Below are positions 1 through 9,225 of a stretch of 64,000 nt of DNA, piece by piece (position 1 is the first letter of the stretch; the number at the start of each line of letters is the position of its first letter). Below the pieces are notes generated by a model that was not told the origin of the DNA, made no database searches, and saw nothing but the letters and a program-made list of their open reading frames with translations. This stretch comes from Xanthomonas hortorum pv. pelargonii. Its GTDB lineage: Bacteria > Pseudomonadota > Gammaproteobacteria > Xanthomonadales > Xanthomonadaceae. Made by a program: the position numbers and the translations under genes. The stretch lies in contig NZ_CP098604.1 of NCBI RefSeq assembly GCF_024499015.1, positions 4,340,001 to 4,404,000 on the forward strand. The letters run 5' to 3'.

Positions 1-1542
1 TATCCCAAGCCCGGCGATGCGGTGGATGTGGAGCGCCCGGTGGTGTTCGCCGTGGACGGCACGCGCCAGGACGTGGAGACCAGCTTGTTCGCCAATCCGT
101 ATGTGCTGTCGCCTTTGCAGTGGCGCAGTGATGGCCGCAGCGTGAGCTTCGACTATGTGCAACGCGGCTTTCAACGCATGCGGGTGATTACGGTGGACGC
201 GCAGACAGGTCGCGCGCATGTTGCTGTCGGCGAGGACACGTCTACATTCGTGTATGCCGACCGTAGCTTCCGTCACGAGGTAAATGGGCGCGGCGATGAA
301 CTGCTGTGGATCTCCGAACGCGACGGCTGGCGGCATCTGTATCTGATCAATGGCCGCAGCGGTAAGCCCAAGCGACAACTCACGCATGGTGCGTGGATCG
401 TGCGCGATGTGTTGCGCGTGGACGATGCGCAGCGGCGCATCTGGTTCACCGCCAGCGGCATGGATGCCCGCAAGGACCCGTACTACCGGCAGCTCTACAG
501 CGTTGATTTCGACGGCCACCAGTTGACCCGGCTGACCCACACCGACGCCGATCACGATGTGACCATTGCTGAAGACGGCCGGCATTACGTCGATGTCTAT
601 TCCCGTCCGGATCTGCCGCCGGTGATGGAACTGCACGCCATCAATGGCCGGCTGCTGCAGCAAGTGGAGCAGGGCAACATCGACAAGTTGCTGGCAGCCG
701 GCTGGCGCGCGCCGGAGACCTTCGTGGCCAAGGGCCGCGATGGGCGCACCGACATCTGGGGCATGGTGGTGCGCCCGCGCGATTACGATCCCAGCAAGAA
801 ATATCCGGTGATTGAGAACATCTACGCCGGACCGCACGACTCCTTCGTGCCCAAGACATTCTGGCCGTTCGGCTATCACTCCGGTGGCGACAAGCAGATC
901 GGCATGCAGGCGCAGGCCGATCTGGGCTTTATCGTGGTGATGATCGACGGCATGGGCACCGCCAATCGCTCCAAGGCCTTTCACGATGTAGCGTGGAAAA
1001 ACCTCGGCGATTCCGGCTTTCCCGATCGCATTGCCTGGCATCGCGCGTTGGCCGCAAAAGATCCGTCCTACGATATCGGCCGGGTCGGCATCTATGGCGC
1101 GTCGGCCGGCGGGCAGAGCACGCTGGGCGCACTCGAACGCCATCCGGAGTTCTATAAAGTGGGCGTGGCGTTTGCCGGTTGCTACGACAACCGCATGGAC
1201 AAGATCAGCTGGAACGAGCAGTGGATGGGTTGGCCGGTGGATGCCAGCTATGCGCAGGCCTCGGGCGTGGTCAACGCGGCCACGCTGCAGGGCGATCTGC
1301 TGCTGATCGTCGGCGAGCAGGACAGCAATGTGGATCCTGCCTCCACGGCCCAAGTGGTCGATGCGTTGATCAAGAGCGGCAAGGACTTCGACCTGCTCAA
1401 CGTGCCCGGCGGCGAGCATTCGGTGGGCCGGTCCAGCGGGCCGATCGACTATGTGCAGCGCCGCCAGTACGACTTCTTCGTGCGCCATCTGCGCCATGAA
1501 CCCACACTGCATTGGAACTCACTACCGTCGGAGGCGCGATGA
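1..1542 (+). CDS. S9 family prolyl dipeptidyl-peptidase (DPP IV-like), N-terminus outside window
   Basis: The reading frame is open from base 1, so the start lies upstream of the window. What is visible is the end of the beta-propeller domain followed by the alpha/beta-hydrolase domain of an S9B peptidase. The nucleophile motif GASAGG has its Ser codon at 1102-1104, the Asp is in GEQDSNVDP and the His in GGEH, so the catalytic triad is complete. The family removes X-Pro (or X-Ala/X-Hyp) dipeptides from peptide N-termini. The protein is clearly paralogous to the complete peptidase at 21061-23424, sharing for example DGMGT, FHDVAW, NEQWMGWPV and NVDPAST. It is followed without a gap by a beta-galactosidase reading frame (ATGA overlap at 1539-1542), so the two are probably co-transcribed. 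A role in degrading proline-rich plant glycoprotein peptides is inferred from the neighbourhood. Confidence 0.9.
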   Translation, partial: YPKPGDAVDVERPVVFAVDGTRQDVETSLFANPYVLSPLQWRSDGRSVSFDYVQRGFQRMRVITVDAQTGRAHVAVGEDTSTFVYADRSFRHEVNGRGDELLWISERDGWRHLYLINGRSGKPKRQLTHGAWIVRDVLRVDDAQRRIWFTASGMDARKDPYYRQLYSVDFDGHQLTRLTHTDADHDVTIAEDGRHYVDVYSRPDLPPVMELHAINGRLLQQVEQGNIDKLLAAGWRAPETFVAKGRDGRTDIWGMVVRPRDYDPSKKYPVIENIYAGPHDSFVPKTFWPFGYHSGGDKQIGMQAQADLGFIVVMIDGMGTANRSKAFHDVAWKNLGDSGFPDRIAWHRALAAKDPSYDIGRVGIYGASAGGQSTLGALERHPEFYKVGVAFAGCYDNRMDKISWNEQWMGWPVDASYAQASGVVNAATLQGDLLLIVGEQDSNVDPASTAQVVDALIKSGKDFDLLNVPGGEHSVGRSSGPIDYVQRRQYDFFVRHLRHEPTLHWNSLPSEAR

Positions 1543-3178
1543 TGCGTTTGTTTGCCCTGAAAATGGCGCAACCGCGCGGCCGTATCGCAGGCCTGCTGTG
1601 GTCGCTCGCGGTGTTAGCCAGTAGCGCGCCGCTGCTTGCCAGTGCAGAAGACCTGCCGCGCTTCGTTACCCAAAACGGTCGCCATGCGGTGTTCGTCGAT
1701 GGCGCGCCATATACCGTACTGGCCGCGCAACTGCACAACTCCAGTGCCTGGCCGGCCGTGCTGCCGAAGGCGCTGGACGAGGTGGTCACGCTGCATGCCA
1801 ACACGGTGGAAGCACCGGTGTATTGGGAGCAGTTCGAGCCGGCGCCCGGGCGCTTCGATACCACCAACGTGGATGCCTTGATTGCCGGCGCGCGCAAGCG
1901 TGGGCTGCGTGTGGCGTTGTTGTGGTTCGGCAGCTGGAAGAACGGCCAGATGCATTACGTCCCCGAATGGATCAAGCGCGACGAGGCCACCTATCCGCGC
2001 ATGCGCGATGCCAACGGCGAGCCGGTAGATGTGTTGTCGCCGCATGTAGCCGCCAACGTACAGGCCGATGCGCGTGCGTTCACCGCGTTGATGCAGCACC
2101 TGCGCAAGGTCGATGGCGACCGCCACACGGTGATCCTGGTACAGGTGGAAAACGAGCCTGGTGCGATCGGCACTGTGCGCGATCATGGCCCGGCCGGTGA
2201 GGCGGCATTTGCGCAGCCCGTGCCTGTCGCAATTACGCAAGCGCTGGGTAAACCGCAGGGCAGCTGGCAGCAGCTGTTCGGTGCAGAAGCGGCCGAAGCC
2301 TTCAATGCGCATGCCACCGCCGCGTACATCGAACAAGTGGCCGCGGCCGGCAAGCGCGCCTACCCGCTGCCGCTCTACGTCAACACCTGGCTGCGCTACA
2401 AGGGCAAACGCTATCCAGGGCTGGACTACCCGTCCGGCGGCGCGACGGTGAACATGTTCGCGCTGTGGCGCGCGGCCACGCCGTCGATCGATTTCATCGG
2501 CACCGACATCTACACCAACGACTACAACGAGTACACCAAGGTCATCGGCCAGTACGCGCGGCCGGACAATCCGGCCTGGGTGTCGGAAACCGGCTTCGAG
2601 GCGGCGACGGCGCCGTATCTGTTCCATGTGCTGGGGCAGGGGGGATCGGTTTTTCGGTGTTCGGCATGGATGGCAACCAGGACAGCGCCGCCAACCGTGC
2701 CGCGATTGCTGCGCATGCGGCCAACTTCAAGTTGCTGGCGCCGTTGCAGCGGATCCTGGCCCAGGCGGCCTTCGACGGCCGGTTGCAGGCGGTGGCCGAA
2801 CAGCCCGGCGCGCCGCAACGCACGCTGCGCTTCGGCGACTGGGAGGCCAAGGTGTCGTTCGGTGCGCCGATGTGGGGCGATGCGCCGGCGATCCTGCCGG
2901 GCAACGACGATCATGCCGGCCGGTTGCTGGTGGCGCAGCTGGGGCCGGAGGAGTTCCTGGTCACCGGCATGGCCGCGCGCATTGAATTTTTCCGCGAGGC
3001 GGCCGATACCCGTCATGGACAACTGTTGCGGGTGGAGCAGGGGCGGTATGTGGACGGGCGCTGGCAGGTCGAAAGACAGCTCAACGGCGACCAGACCGAC
3101 TACGGCCTCAACTTCGGTCGTGTGGATGCGGCGGGCGAGGTGCCTGTGGTGTTGCGTGTGCGGGTCGGCACGTATTGA
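1539..3178 (+). pseudogene. GH35-type beta-galactosidase (DUF5597 C-terminal domain), frameshifted
   Basis: The start is ATG 1539, with ggagg at 1530-1534 and overlapping the upstream stop. A signal peptide (hydrophobic run ending near ALLASA-type residues) precedes a TIM-barrel glycosidase domain with VENEPG (acid/base Glu) and WVSETGFE (candidate nucleophile Glu). At a G run (2639-2644) the frame changes. Upstream coding ends in LGQGG, and the expected continuation IGFSVFGMDGNQD is read in the next frame and runs to a stop at 3176-3178. Adding one G gives an uninterrupted 546-residue protein of normal family length ending in the usual beta-sandwich. As written, frame 1 continues as junk to 3188. 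The enzyme family releases beta-linked galactose in the periplasm or outside the cell. Either a real frameshift or a sequencing error would explain it. Confidence 0.8.
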
Positions 3179-3410
3179 GCGTGCGTGAGGCGACTGCGCA
3201 GCCGTGTGGCGGGTGTGGTCGGAATCGGTGAGTGCTAGACCTGGATTGCAGTTTCTGTCCGCCGGTTGTCCTCACGTAAGGAACGCTTGCCACGCGCATT
3301 GGATGGCGTAAGAGCGACAGCAGCACAGCGCGTTTGCCAGCAACGATTGCGCTGATTGGTCGGTAAACAAACATCATCGGTTTTTTCTCAGTTTCTGCAC
3401 CGGAGCCATC

Positions 3411-3707
3411 ATGAGCATCAGTTCTATCGCCAGTTCCGGAATGCAGGTGGCCGCGCTGCGTCAGCAGGTGGCCGCCAGCAATGTGGCCCGCCAGCCGGTG
3501 GACGGCAGTCCGCGTCAGGCCGTTGCGGCCAGCACGCAAGCCAATGGCGGAGTGGCGGCCAGCGTGGTCGATGCCAGCTCCGATCCTTCTGCGCCAGCCA
3601 CTGATCTGGTCGAAGGGCTATCGGCACGCAACGATTTCCAGGCCAACGCCACTGCGCTACGGCGCTCCGACGAGATGTTGGGCAGCTTGTTGGACGTATT
3701 GAGCTGA
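3411..3707 (+). CDS. 98-aa miniature flagellar rod (FlgB/FlgC)-like protein
   Basis: ATG at 3411 is preceded by ggag with 6-base spacing. The first ~30 residues (SISSIASSGMQVAALRQQVA) resemble the N-terminal rod-protein signature, and the last ~35 (DLVEGLSARNDFQANATAL) resemble the C-terminal motif of FlgC/FlgG-type axial proteins, in which EAN-like residues precede a coiled-coil heptad. The whole central region of a normal rod protein is absent and replaced by a short Ala/Ser/Pro-rich linker. No other flagellar gene is nearby. Its function is unknown: it may be a self-assembling or secretion-related small protein. A decayed second copy lies at about 5590-5735. Confidence 0.6.
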   Translation: MSISSIASSGMQVAALRQQVAASNVARQPVDGSPRQAVAASTQANGGVAASVVDASSDPSAPATDLVEGLSARNDFQANATALRRSDEMLGSLLDVLS

Positions 3708-4305
3708 GAGCTCGGAGTGGACGACGGCCGTTGTCGATCTGTTGCATCGAGTGCAGGGCCTTCAGTCTGATGTCGTACCTAGTGGTAGCTGGCTCGAAGT
3801 TCACGCTCTGCAGGTCTTTGAGTCGGTAAATCGCTGGCTGCTTCGCCCGCCAGTGTCGATGAACGACTCGACATCGCCCGGTTCCAGCTCGGCCAACAAC
3901 GCATGTTCCTTTCGATTTTTAACGTGATTGGACAGTGCGGGTAGATCAGTTGCAGAGCGGATGATCTGTGGGTTTGCTGCAGGGCCCTTGCCCGCCCATC
4001 ATCGCGGGACACGCCGCAAGTACGTCCCTGTAGGCTCTTACGCGGCATCCATGCCGCGTAAGGTCCCGCGACGGTGGGCGGGCAAGGACCAATCAAGAGT
4101 GTCGGTGTGCAGGGTGCAAGCAGTGCATGACGTGCTTCCAATTCGCTAACTCTCATGTAGATACGGCCTACATCAGCAGGCCGATGTAACCGGAGAGATG
4201 GCCCGCTTTTCACAAAGCTAGCGATCAGCTCCCTGGTGCGGTGCCTCGCCGCGCCCTCGACTGACTAGGCTTTTGACCTAGAGCCTCATGCTGAAGTCGT
4301 TGTAC
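3708..4305. other. Intergenic region, 598 bp, no convincing gene
   Basis: It lies between the small rod-like gene and the damaged DUF5694-like gene, which converge on it. Short open frames are present on both strands but have no family resemblance or ribosome-binding sites. The only structured element seen is the long hairpin repeat at 3982-4091. Confidence 0.6.
3982..4091. repeat. Xanthomonas-type intergenic hairpin repeat (about 110 bp)
   Basis: The outer arms pair: gggcccttgcccgcccatc at the left is complementary, with few mismatches, to the right arm ending gggcgggcaaggacc. Inside is a second near-perfect stem (cttacgcggcat / atgccgcgtaag, 4037-4062). The nested hairpin architecture in a non-coding gap between convergent genes fits a dispersed REP-like element and could act as a bidirectional transcription or mRNA-end signal. 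Confidence 0.7.
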
Positions 4306-5471
4306 TCACTGCCCGCCAGTGCCCAACACCTGCGCCGCATCGACGATATCCACGCCCTGTAATTGTCCCAGAAAGTTATCGAACCAGGGCTTGTGCGTGG
4401 CGCCCACTACCGCCAGAACACGTGCACCGGGATGGTCGGCAAAGCTGGCACGCACATTGGAGACCATGCGCAGATTGCGGATCTCCCAACCGGACACGTA
4501 GCGATAGCCGTAGTGTTGCGGCGAGTTCTCGCTCAACGCAGCGCGGAAGTCCACCTCGATCGCCAGCTGCTGGTTGGCCGGCAGGTTGATTGCGCGGTAC
4601 AGCTCCAACAGTTTGCCTTCTTGCGCTAACTGTTTTTTCGATCGAGCATCATGCGCGCACGTGGCGCGGCCTTCTCCCAGGCTGCCTGGACAGCCTTGCC
4701 GTACGCAGCCGGGTCATCCACGTGCATGTTGTCGCCGGTGTGATCGTCTGCCGGGTAGACGCGCTGCAAGCCGAGCCGTGCCGCCAGCCGCGCGGAGATC
4801 TGGCTAGTCTCGTCCTGGCGATGCGCTGCAGTACGCAGCCGTGCCACAAGCGCCGCATCCAAGCCATCGCCAGTGCGTTGTTGGGCTTGCGCAAGCTGCA
4901 GCCATTGCACCAGGGCAGACGAGGGATCGCCCGATGCCAAAAACAGCGCAGCCAAGTGTCGACGTTGCGCCGGTGTGGGTGTGCTTGGCCAGGTGTCGAG
5001 TGCTGCGCGTACCTGGCCGATGGCGGTTGGAACATCCAGCCCGGTCGCACGTGCCGCGTCGTCGACGTTGGGGCAGTAATTCGCACTGTCCTCAGGCGAA
5101 TAGACCGCGGGGTGACGGCGTATCAGGTCGCAGGTTTCTCCGGAGAGATCCTCTGTGGTGATGATGGTCGGTGCGTAGGCGGCCAGCCGGTCCAGCAGCG
5201 GCTGCAAGCGGGCCGCACTGACGTCGCTACCCTCGGGCAGCTGCGACAAGTGCACGCTGCCGAGGACCAGTACCTGGGTGCGTGGTGCAGCCATCTCGGC
5301 ATCCAGTTGCGCGAGGTCCACCTGCGCGTGCGCGATGCAGGGTGCGACCAGCGCCAGCCCGATCCAATACAGCGCCCGTCGTTTCAGCATCTTGATGGAC
5401 TCAGGACCAGCTTTAAAAATGCACGCTGCGGCGTGGGCAATATGCGAAACGGGAAAGACGTGTGCCTGCAT
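4306..5471 (-). pseudogene. DUF5694-like exported protein, copy A, broken by a one-base deletion in an A run
   Basis: The start is the codon at 5469-5471, preceded by aagga five bases upstream, the same signal as copy B. An N-terminal hydrophobic segment (signal peptide ending near AHAQ) precedes VLVLGSVHLSQL and ITTEDLSGETCD, as in copy B. The frame stops after DRKNS near 4626, and the remaining C-terminal 100 residues (ELYRAINLP to the end) continue in another frame to the stop at 4306-4308. Adding one A to the run at about 4630-4636 restores exactly 388 residues, the same length as copy B. The GSxHL motif recalls the TraB/GumN/DUF5694 type of exported protein of unknown activity. Confidence 0.75.
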
Positions 5472-5589
5472 GACATTCCTTGTTGGTCTGGTCTTGGATG
5501 TGCGGCTGGATCGCCAGGATGCAGCCTGCGTTTGCGCAGCGAGTATGGCTGGCACGGCAGGCAGCGGCGCGGCCGGATAGTAACCTGGT

Positions 5590-5735
5590 CGAATGGCAGG
5601 GTGGCGACGCGTAGCGGGTGCGTCGCGATTGCGCTGGCATCAGGCCGTCGCGGCCAGCACGCAGGCCAGTGCTGGCGTTGCGGTCAGCGGGTTGGTGCCG
5701 CTTCCAATCCTGCTGCGCCGCCAGTGCTGAGAAAG
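5590..5735 (+). pseudogene. Remnant of a duplicated miniature rod-like gene
   Basis: The stretch caggccgtcgcggccagcac (5641 on) and what follows align base by base, with small indels, to the middle of the intact gene at about 3514-3605 (caggccgttgcggccagcac). The copy has no start, no conserved ends and its frame is broken. It sits in the same position and orientation relative to DUF5694-like copy B as the intact gene does to copy A, showing that the two genes were duplicated together as one block. Confidence 0.65.
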
Positions 5736-5799
5736 ACTGTGCACGATCTGTATCGCCTTTCCCCAAACTGCCGAAGTCGGCTCGCCGGTCACGTTGAAC

Positions 5800-6966
5800 T
5801 CACTGCCCGTCAGTGCCCAGCACCTTCTCCGCGTCGACAATATCCACGCCTTGCAGTTGTCCTAGCCAGTTGTCGAACCAGGGCTTGTGCATGGCGCCGA
5901 CCACCGCCAGCACGCGCGCGCCGGGTTGTTCGGCAAAACTGGCGCGCACGTTCGAGACCATGCGCAGGTTGCGGATTTCCCAGCCGGACATGTAGCGGTA
6001 GCCGAAGTGCTGCGGCGACCCCTCGCTCAGTGCGGCGCGAAAATCCACTGCGATGGCCAACTGCTGGCTGGCCGGCAGGTTGATCGCGCGATAGAGCTCC
6101 AACAATTTGCCTTCGCTGGCCAGTTGGTCTTCGCGCTCACGCATGGCGTTGGCACGCGGTGCGGCCTTGTCCCAGGCCGCCTGGATGGCCTTGCCGTACG
6201 CGGCAGGGTCGCCCAGGTCTACGTTGTCGCCGGTGTGATCGTCGGCCGGGTAGACGCGCTGCAAGCCGAGCCTTGCGGCCAGTCGCGCCGCGATCTGGTC
6301 GCTCTCGTTCGGGCGAGTTTCCATGGCGCGCAGTCGCTTCACCAACGCCGCATCCAGGCCATCGCCGCTGCGCTGTTCGGCCTGCGCAAGCTGCAACCAT
6401 TGCACCAGCGCAGACGACGGATCGCCGGAGGCCAGAAACAGCGCGGCCAGGTGTCGACGCTGTGCCGGTGTGGGAGCGCTCGGCAAGGTGCCGAGCGCTG
6501 CGCGTACCTGGCCTAGCGCGGTGGGAACATCCAACCCGGTCGCGCGCGCTGCCTCGCTGGTGTCGGGGCAATAGGTCGCACTGTCTTCGGGCGAATAGAC
6601 TGCAGGATGGCGTCGCATCAGATCGCAGGTTTCTCCCGAGAGATTCTCTACGGTGATGATGGTCGGCTTGTAGGCGGCCAGCCGGTCCATCAACGGTTGC
6701 AAGCGCGCCGCACCGATGTCGCTGCCCTTGGGCAACTGTGACAAGTGCACGCTGCCGAGGACCAGCACCTGGGTGCGTGGCGCGGCCATCTCGGCATCCA
6801 GCTGCGACAGATCCACTTGCGCCTGCGCGATGCAGGGCGAGATCAAGGCCAGCCACAGCCAGTAACCCGCTGGCTGTTTGAAGACCTTGGCGGATTCGGC
6901 GCTGGTGTTGAAAACGCATGCTGCGGCGCGGGCCATATGCGAGAGGGGAAAGGCGCGTGCCTGCAT
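5800..6966 (-). CDS. DUF5694-like exported protein, copy B (intact, 388 aa)
   Basis: The start at 6964-6966 is chosen because aagga lies five bases upstream and both the RBS and the initiating MQA are shared with copy A; longer in-frame extensions are not conserved. The N-terminus carries a hydrophobic export segment (WLWLALISPCIAQA). The mature part holds VLVLGSVHL, ITVENLSGETCD and a C-terminal half with GYRYMSGWEIRNLRM and VLAVVGAMHKPWF. The GSVHL and VGAMH motifs resemble those of TraB/GumN-like and DUF5694 proteins, whose activity is not established. The predicted location is the periplasm or cell surface. Confidence 0.6.
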   Translation of the reverse strand: MQARAFPLSHMARAAACVFNTSAESAKVFKQPAGYWLWLALISPCIAQAQVDLSQLDAEMAAPRTQVLVLGSVHLSQLPKGSDIGAARLQPLMDRLAAYKPTIITVENLSGETCDLMRRHPAVYSPEDSATYCPDTSEAARATGLDVPTALGQVRAALGTLPSAPTPAQRRHLAALFLASGDPSSALVQWLQLAQAEQRSGDGLDAALVKRLRAMETRPNESDQIAARLAARLGLQRVYPADDHTGDNVDLGDPAAYGKAIQAAWDKAAPRANAMREREDQLASEGKLLELYRAINLPASQQLAIAVDFRAALSEGSPQHFGYRYMSGWEIRNLRMVSNVRASFAEQPGARVLAVVGAMHKPWFDNWLGQLQGVDIVDAEKVLGTDGQ

Positions 6967-7155
6967 GACATTCCTTGTTGGTCTGGTCGTGGCTACGCCA
7001 CCGCATCGCTTTGATGCAGCGGGCGTTCGTGCAGCGAGTGTGGCTGGCACCGCACGCAGTCGCGTGGCCGAAAGGTCACTTGGCCAAATGGCAGGGGGCA
7101 CAAGCAGCCACTGCGTCGTGATCGCTACGGCACTGCACCAACTGTGCAGCCGGCG

Positions 7156-8721
7156 TCACGCGTGCTTGAGCAACGCCGTCAACCGCGCGCCGTCGGGGAC
7201 GCCGAGGCCGGTGTTGGCATCCCATCCGGCCGATGCACGGAAGCCACCGTTATCGCCATCGACGATGTCGCGGAAGGCATCGGGTTGGCCGTACAGGCGC
7301 GGCACCACAAAGCTGGGTTGGTCATGGTTGACCGCGTAGATGCGTGCCAGCAATGCTGCCCACAAGGGCGCGGCGGCGCTGGTGCCGCCCATCACCGCCG
7401 GTTGCCCGTTGATATGCAGGTAGTAGCCGGTCTGCGCATCGGCATTGGCGGCGACATCGGGGACCCCACGCATGCTCAGTTGTTGGGAGTGATGCTGTTC
7501 ATCGGTCAACAGCAGGTTCTTCTGCCAGGCCGGGCGCGCGAAGAATTTGCTCTGCCCACCGCCACCTTGCGACCACGCCTGTTCGTTGGCGGTCTCTGCT
7601 GTGATGTTGAGACGCGTGCCGCCGCAAGCGAGTACGAACGGGCTGGATGCCGGGAAGCAGACGTTCAAACCCGGCTGCCCGTCGCTGGCGCCATCGTCGC
7701 CAGCGGCGATGCAGACGGTGATGCCCAGCAATGCGGCGGCTTGAAACGCACAGTCGTAGGCTTGACGCGATTGCGGGGTCCATTGCGCTTCGGTGAAGCC
7801 CCAGCTGATGGCGATCACGCCCGGGGAGTGCTCGGCGTCGTGGATGGCGGCGTTGATCGCTTCCAGAAATCCGTTGTCGGTGTTGGGTGCGAAATACACC
7901 ACCAGCTTGGCGCCCGGCGCGATGGCTCCAGCAATCTGCAGATCCATCTGCGCTTCGACATCGGCATTTTTGCTGCCTGTGCTTAGCCGGTTTTCCGCAC
8001 CGGGCAGCAGCACATCCACCATGGCTGGTATCGGCAGCTTCAATTGCGCGAAGTAGGCGGACATCTGTTCGCGCGAATAACCGCCGCCCAGCACGATGAT
8101 GCCGATGCACTGCCCGCGCCCATCGTGTTCGGGGAAGCCATAGAGCTGCGCCAGCTGTGGCGGCGTGTACTGCATCACCGGGCCCGCGCTGGTTGCAGTG
8201 GGCGAGGGCGCTGGTGGTGATGCAGCTGCAGATGGCGTGGGTGCGCTCGGCAACGTCTGCGCCTGCGGACGGGCATCCAGCCCGAGCACGGCGGTGACGA
8301 TGCCATCGAGCGCTTGCGGAATCGACACCGGCCCGGTGCGGCCGCGGTACCGCAACGTACCCTGCACATACTCGCGCAGGCTGACCTGAAACGCCGCTTC
8401 GCATTGCTGCACGGTTCCTTCCAGAATCACGTTGCCGCTGTCCGCATGCGCGCGTTCCACCGTCAATCCATAGCTGGCGGCGAAGTGCGCAACCGCCTGC
8501 AGATCCGCTTCGCTGGCAGCGAAGCGTTGGCTGAATTCCGTGCGCGAAAATGCTACCGGTGCAGTGTTCGCCTGCAGTTGCAGCAGCACTGCTGCAGCGG
8601 CATTCAAAGTAGGCATGCGCACCGTCAACAACACGCGCAGCCGTTCGTCCAGCGGCGGTGGCCCGGCCTCGATGTTGGACGGTGCAATGTAGCGCTCACT
8701 GCCGGCAATAATGGTGTGCAT
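7156..8721 (-). CDS. S53 family serine-carboxyl peptidase (sedolisin/kumamolisin type)
   Basis: This 521-residue protein has an N-terminal pro-domain (about 1-180, ending in a Pro/Ala/Ser-rich linker at 155-180) and a sedolisin catalytic domain. The Glu-Asp pair is in DVEAQMD (E256, D260), the oxyanion Asp in AAGDDG (342/343) and the nucleophile Ser in GGTSAAAP (S448). A C-terminal calcium site is indicated by FRDIVDGDNGG and GWDANTGLG. These acid-active endopeptidases mature autocatalytically. No classical signal peptide is visible at the chosen start, unlike xanthomonalisin. In context it may supply peptide fragments for the dipeptidyl-peptidases. Confidence 0.92.
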   Translation of the reverse strand: MHTIIAGSERYIAPSNIEAGPPPLDERLRVLLTVRMPTLNAAAAVLLQLQANTAPVAFSRTEFSQRFAASEADLQAVAHFAASYGLTVERAHADSGNVILEGTVQQCEAAFQVSLREYVQGTLRYRGRTGPVSIPQALDGIVTAVLGLDARPQAQTLPSAPTPSAAASPPAPSPTATSAGPVMQYTPPQLAQLYGFPEHDGRGQCIGIIVLGGGYSREQMSAYFAQLKLPIPAMVDVLLPGAENRLSTGSKNADVEAQMDLQIAGAIAPGAKLVVYFAPNTDNGFLEAINAAIHDAEHSPGVIAISWGFTEAQWTPQSRQAYDCAFQAAALLGITVCIAAGDDGASDGQPGLNVCFPASSPFVLACGGTRLNITAETANEQAWSQGGGGQSKFFARPAWQKNLLLTDEQHHSQQLSMRGVPDVAANADAQTGYYLHINGQPAVMGGTSAAAPLWAALLARIYAVNHDQPSFVVPRLYGQPDAFRDIVDGDNGGFRASAGWDANTGLGVPDGARLTALLKHA

Positions 8722-9225
8722 CGGGTTTGGACTCCTTCGGATGGGGCGGTGCTGCGAGGGTGACTATGAAGCGCATACATCTTTGGCTACCGGCGCTTGT
8801 CACGCGGTTGGATTGCGCCACGGCATTGCAGGCACGCATCGGATTGAACATTGAAAAGCATGCCGGCACCTGGTCGGTGCCATCGACGGTCGCGATGGCT
8901 CGCCATGCGAAGCCGGGCCATGCAAATCACGCTGTATGACACGCCGCCATGCGCATTGCCGCCGCTCCACTCCCCATGACGGGACGCGGTTGCGTGATGC
9001 CATTGACGTTGTGCAGCGGCTGCAGCATGGCGTGGTCTCGTAGCACATCCTGCGACAGCGCCGACACGGCAGCCTCAGACAGAACATGGCATCGCAGCAG
9101 GCACAACCGCAAGCCAATCGATGCGCGGTTGTGTGCAGAGTTCCGCATACGCGCCAAAGACCTGCCACAAGACGCGAGGCGCCTGGTCGCGCACGATGTG
9201 GGACAGATCACGTGAGGGCGCGACG
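8722..9225. other. Divergent intergenic region with an inverted repeat
   Basis: This 504-bp gap separates the divergently transcribed S53 peptidase and the Tat-exported hydrolase, so it should hold both promoters. The only clear structure is a 9-bp perfect inverted repeat, cacaaccgc (9102-9110) and gcggttgtg (9125-9133), about 90 bp upstream of the hydrolase start, which could be an operator. No credible small gene was seen. Confidence 0.45.
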
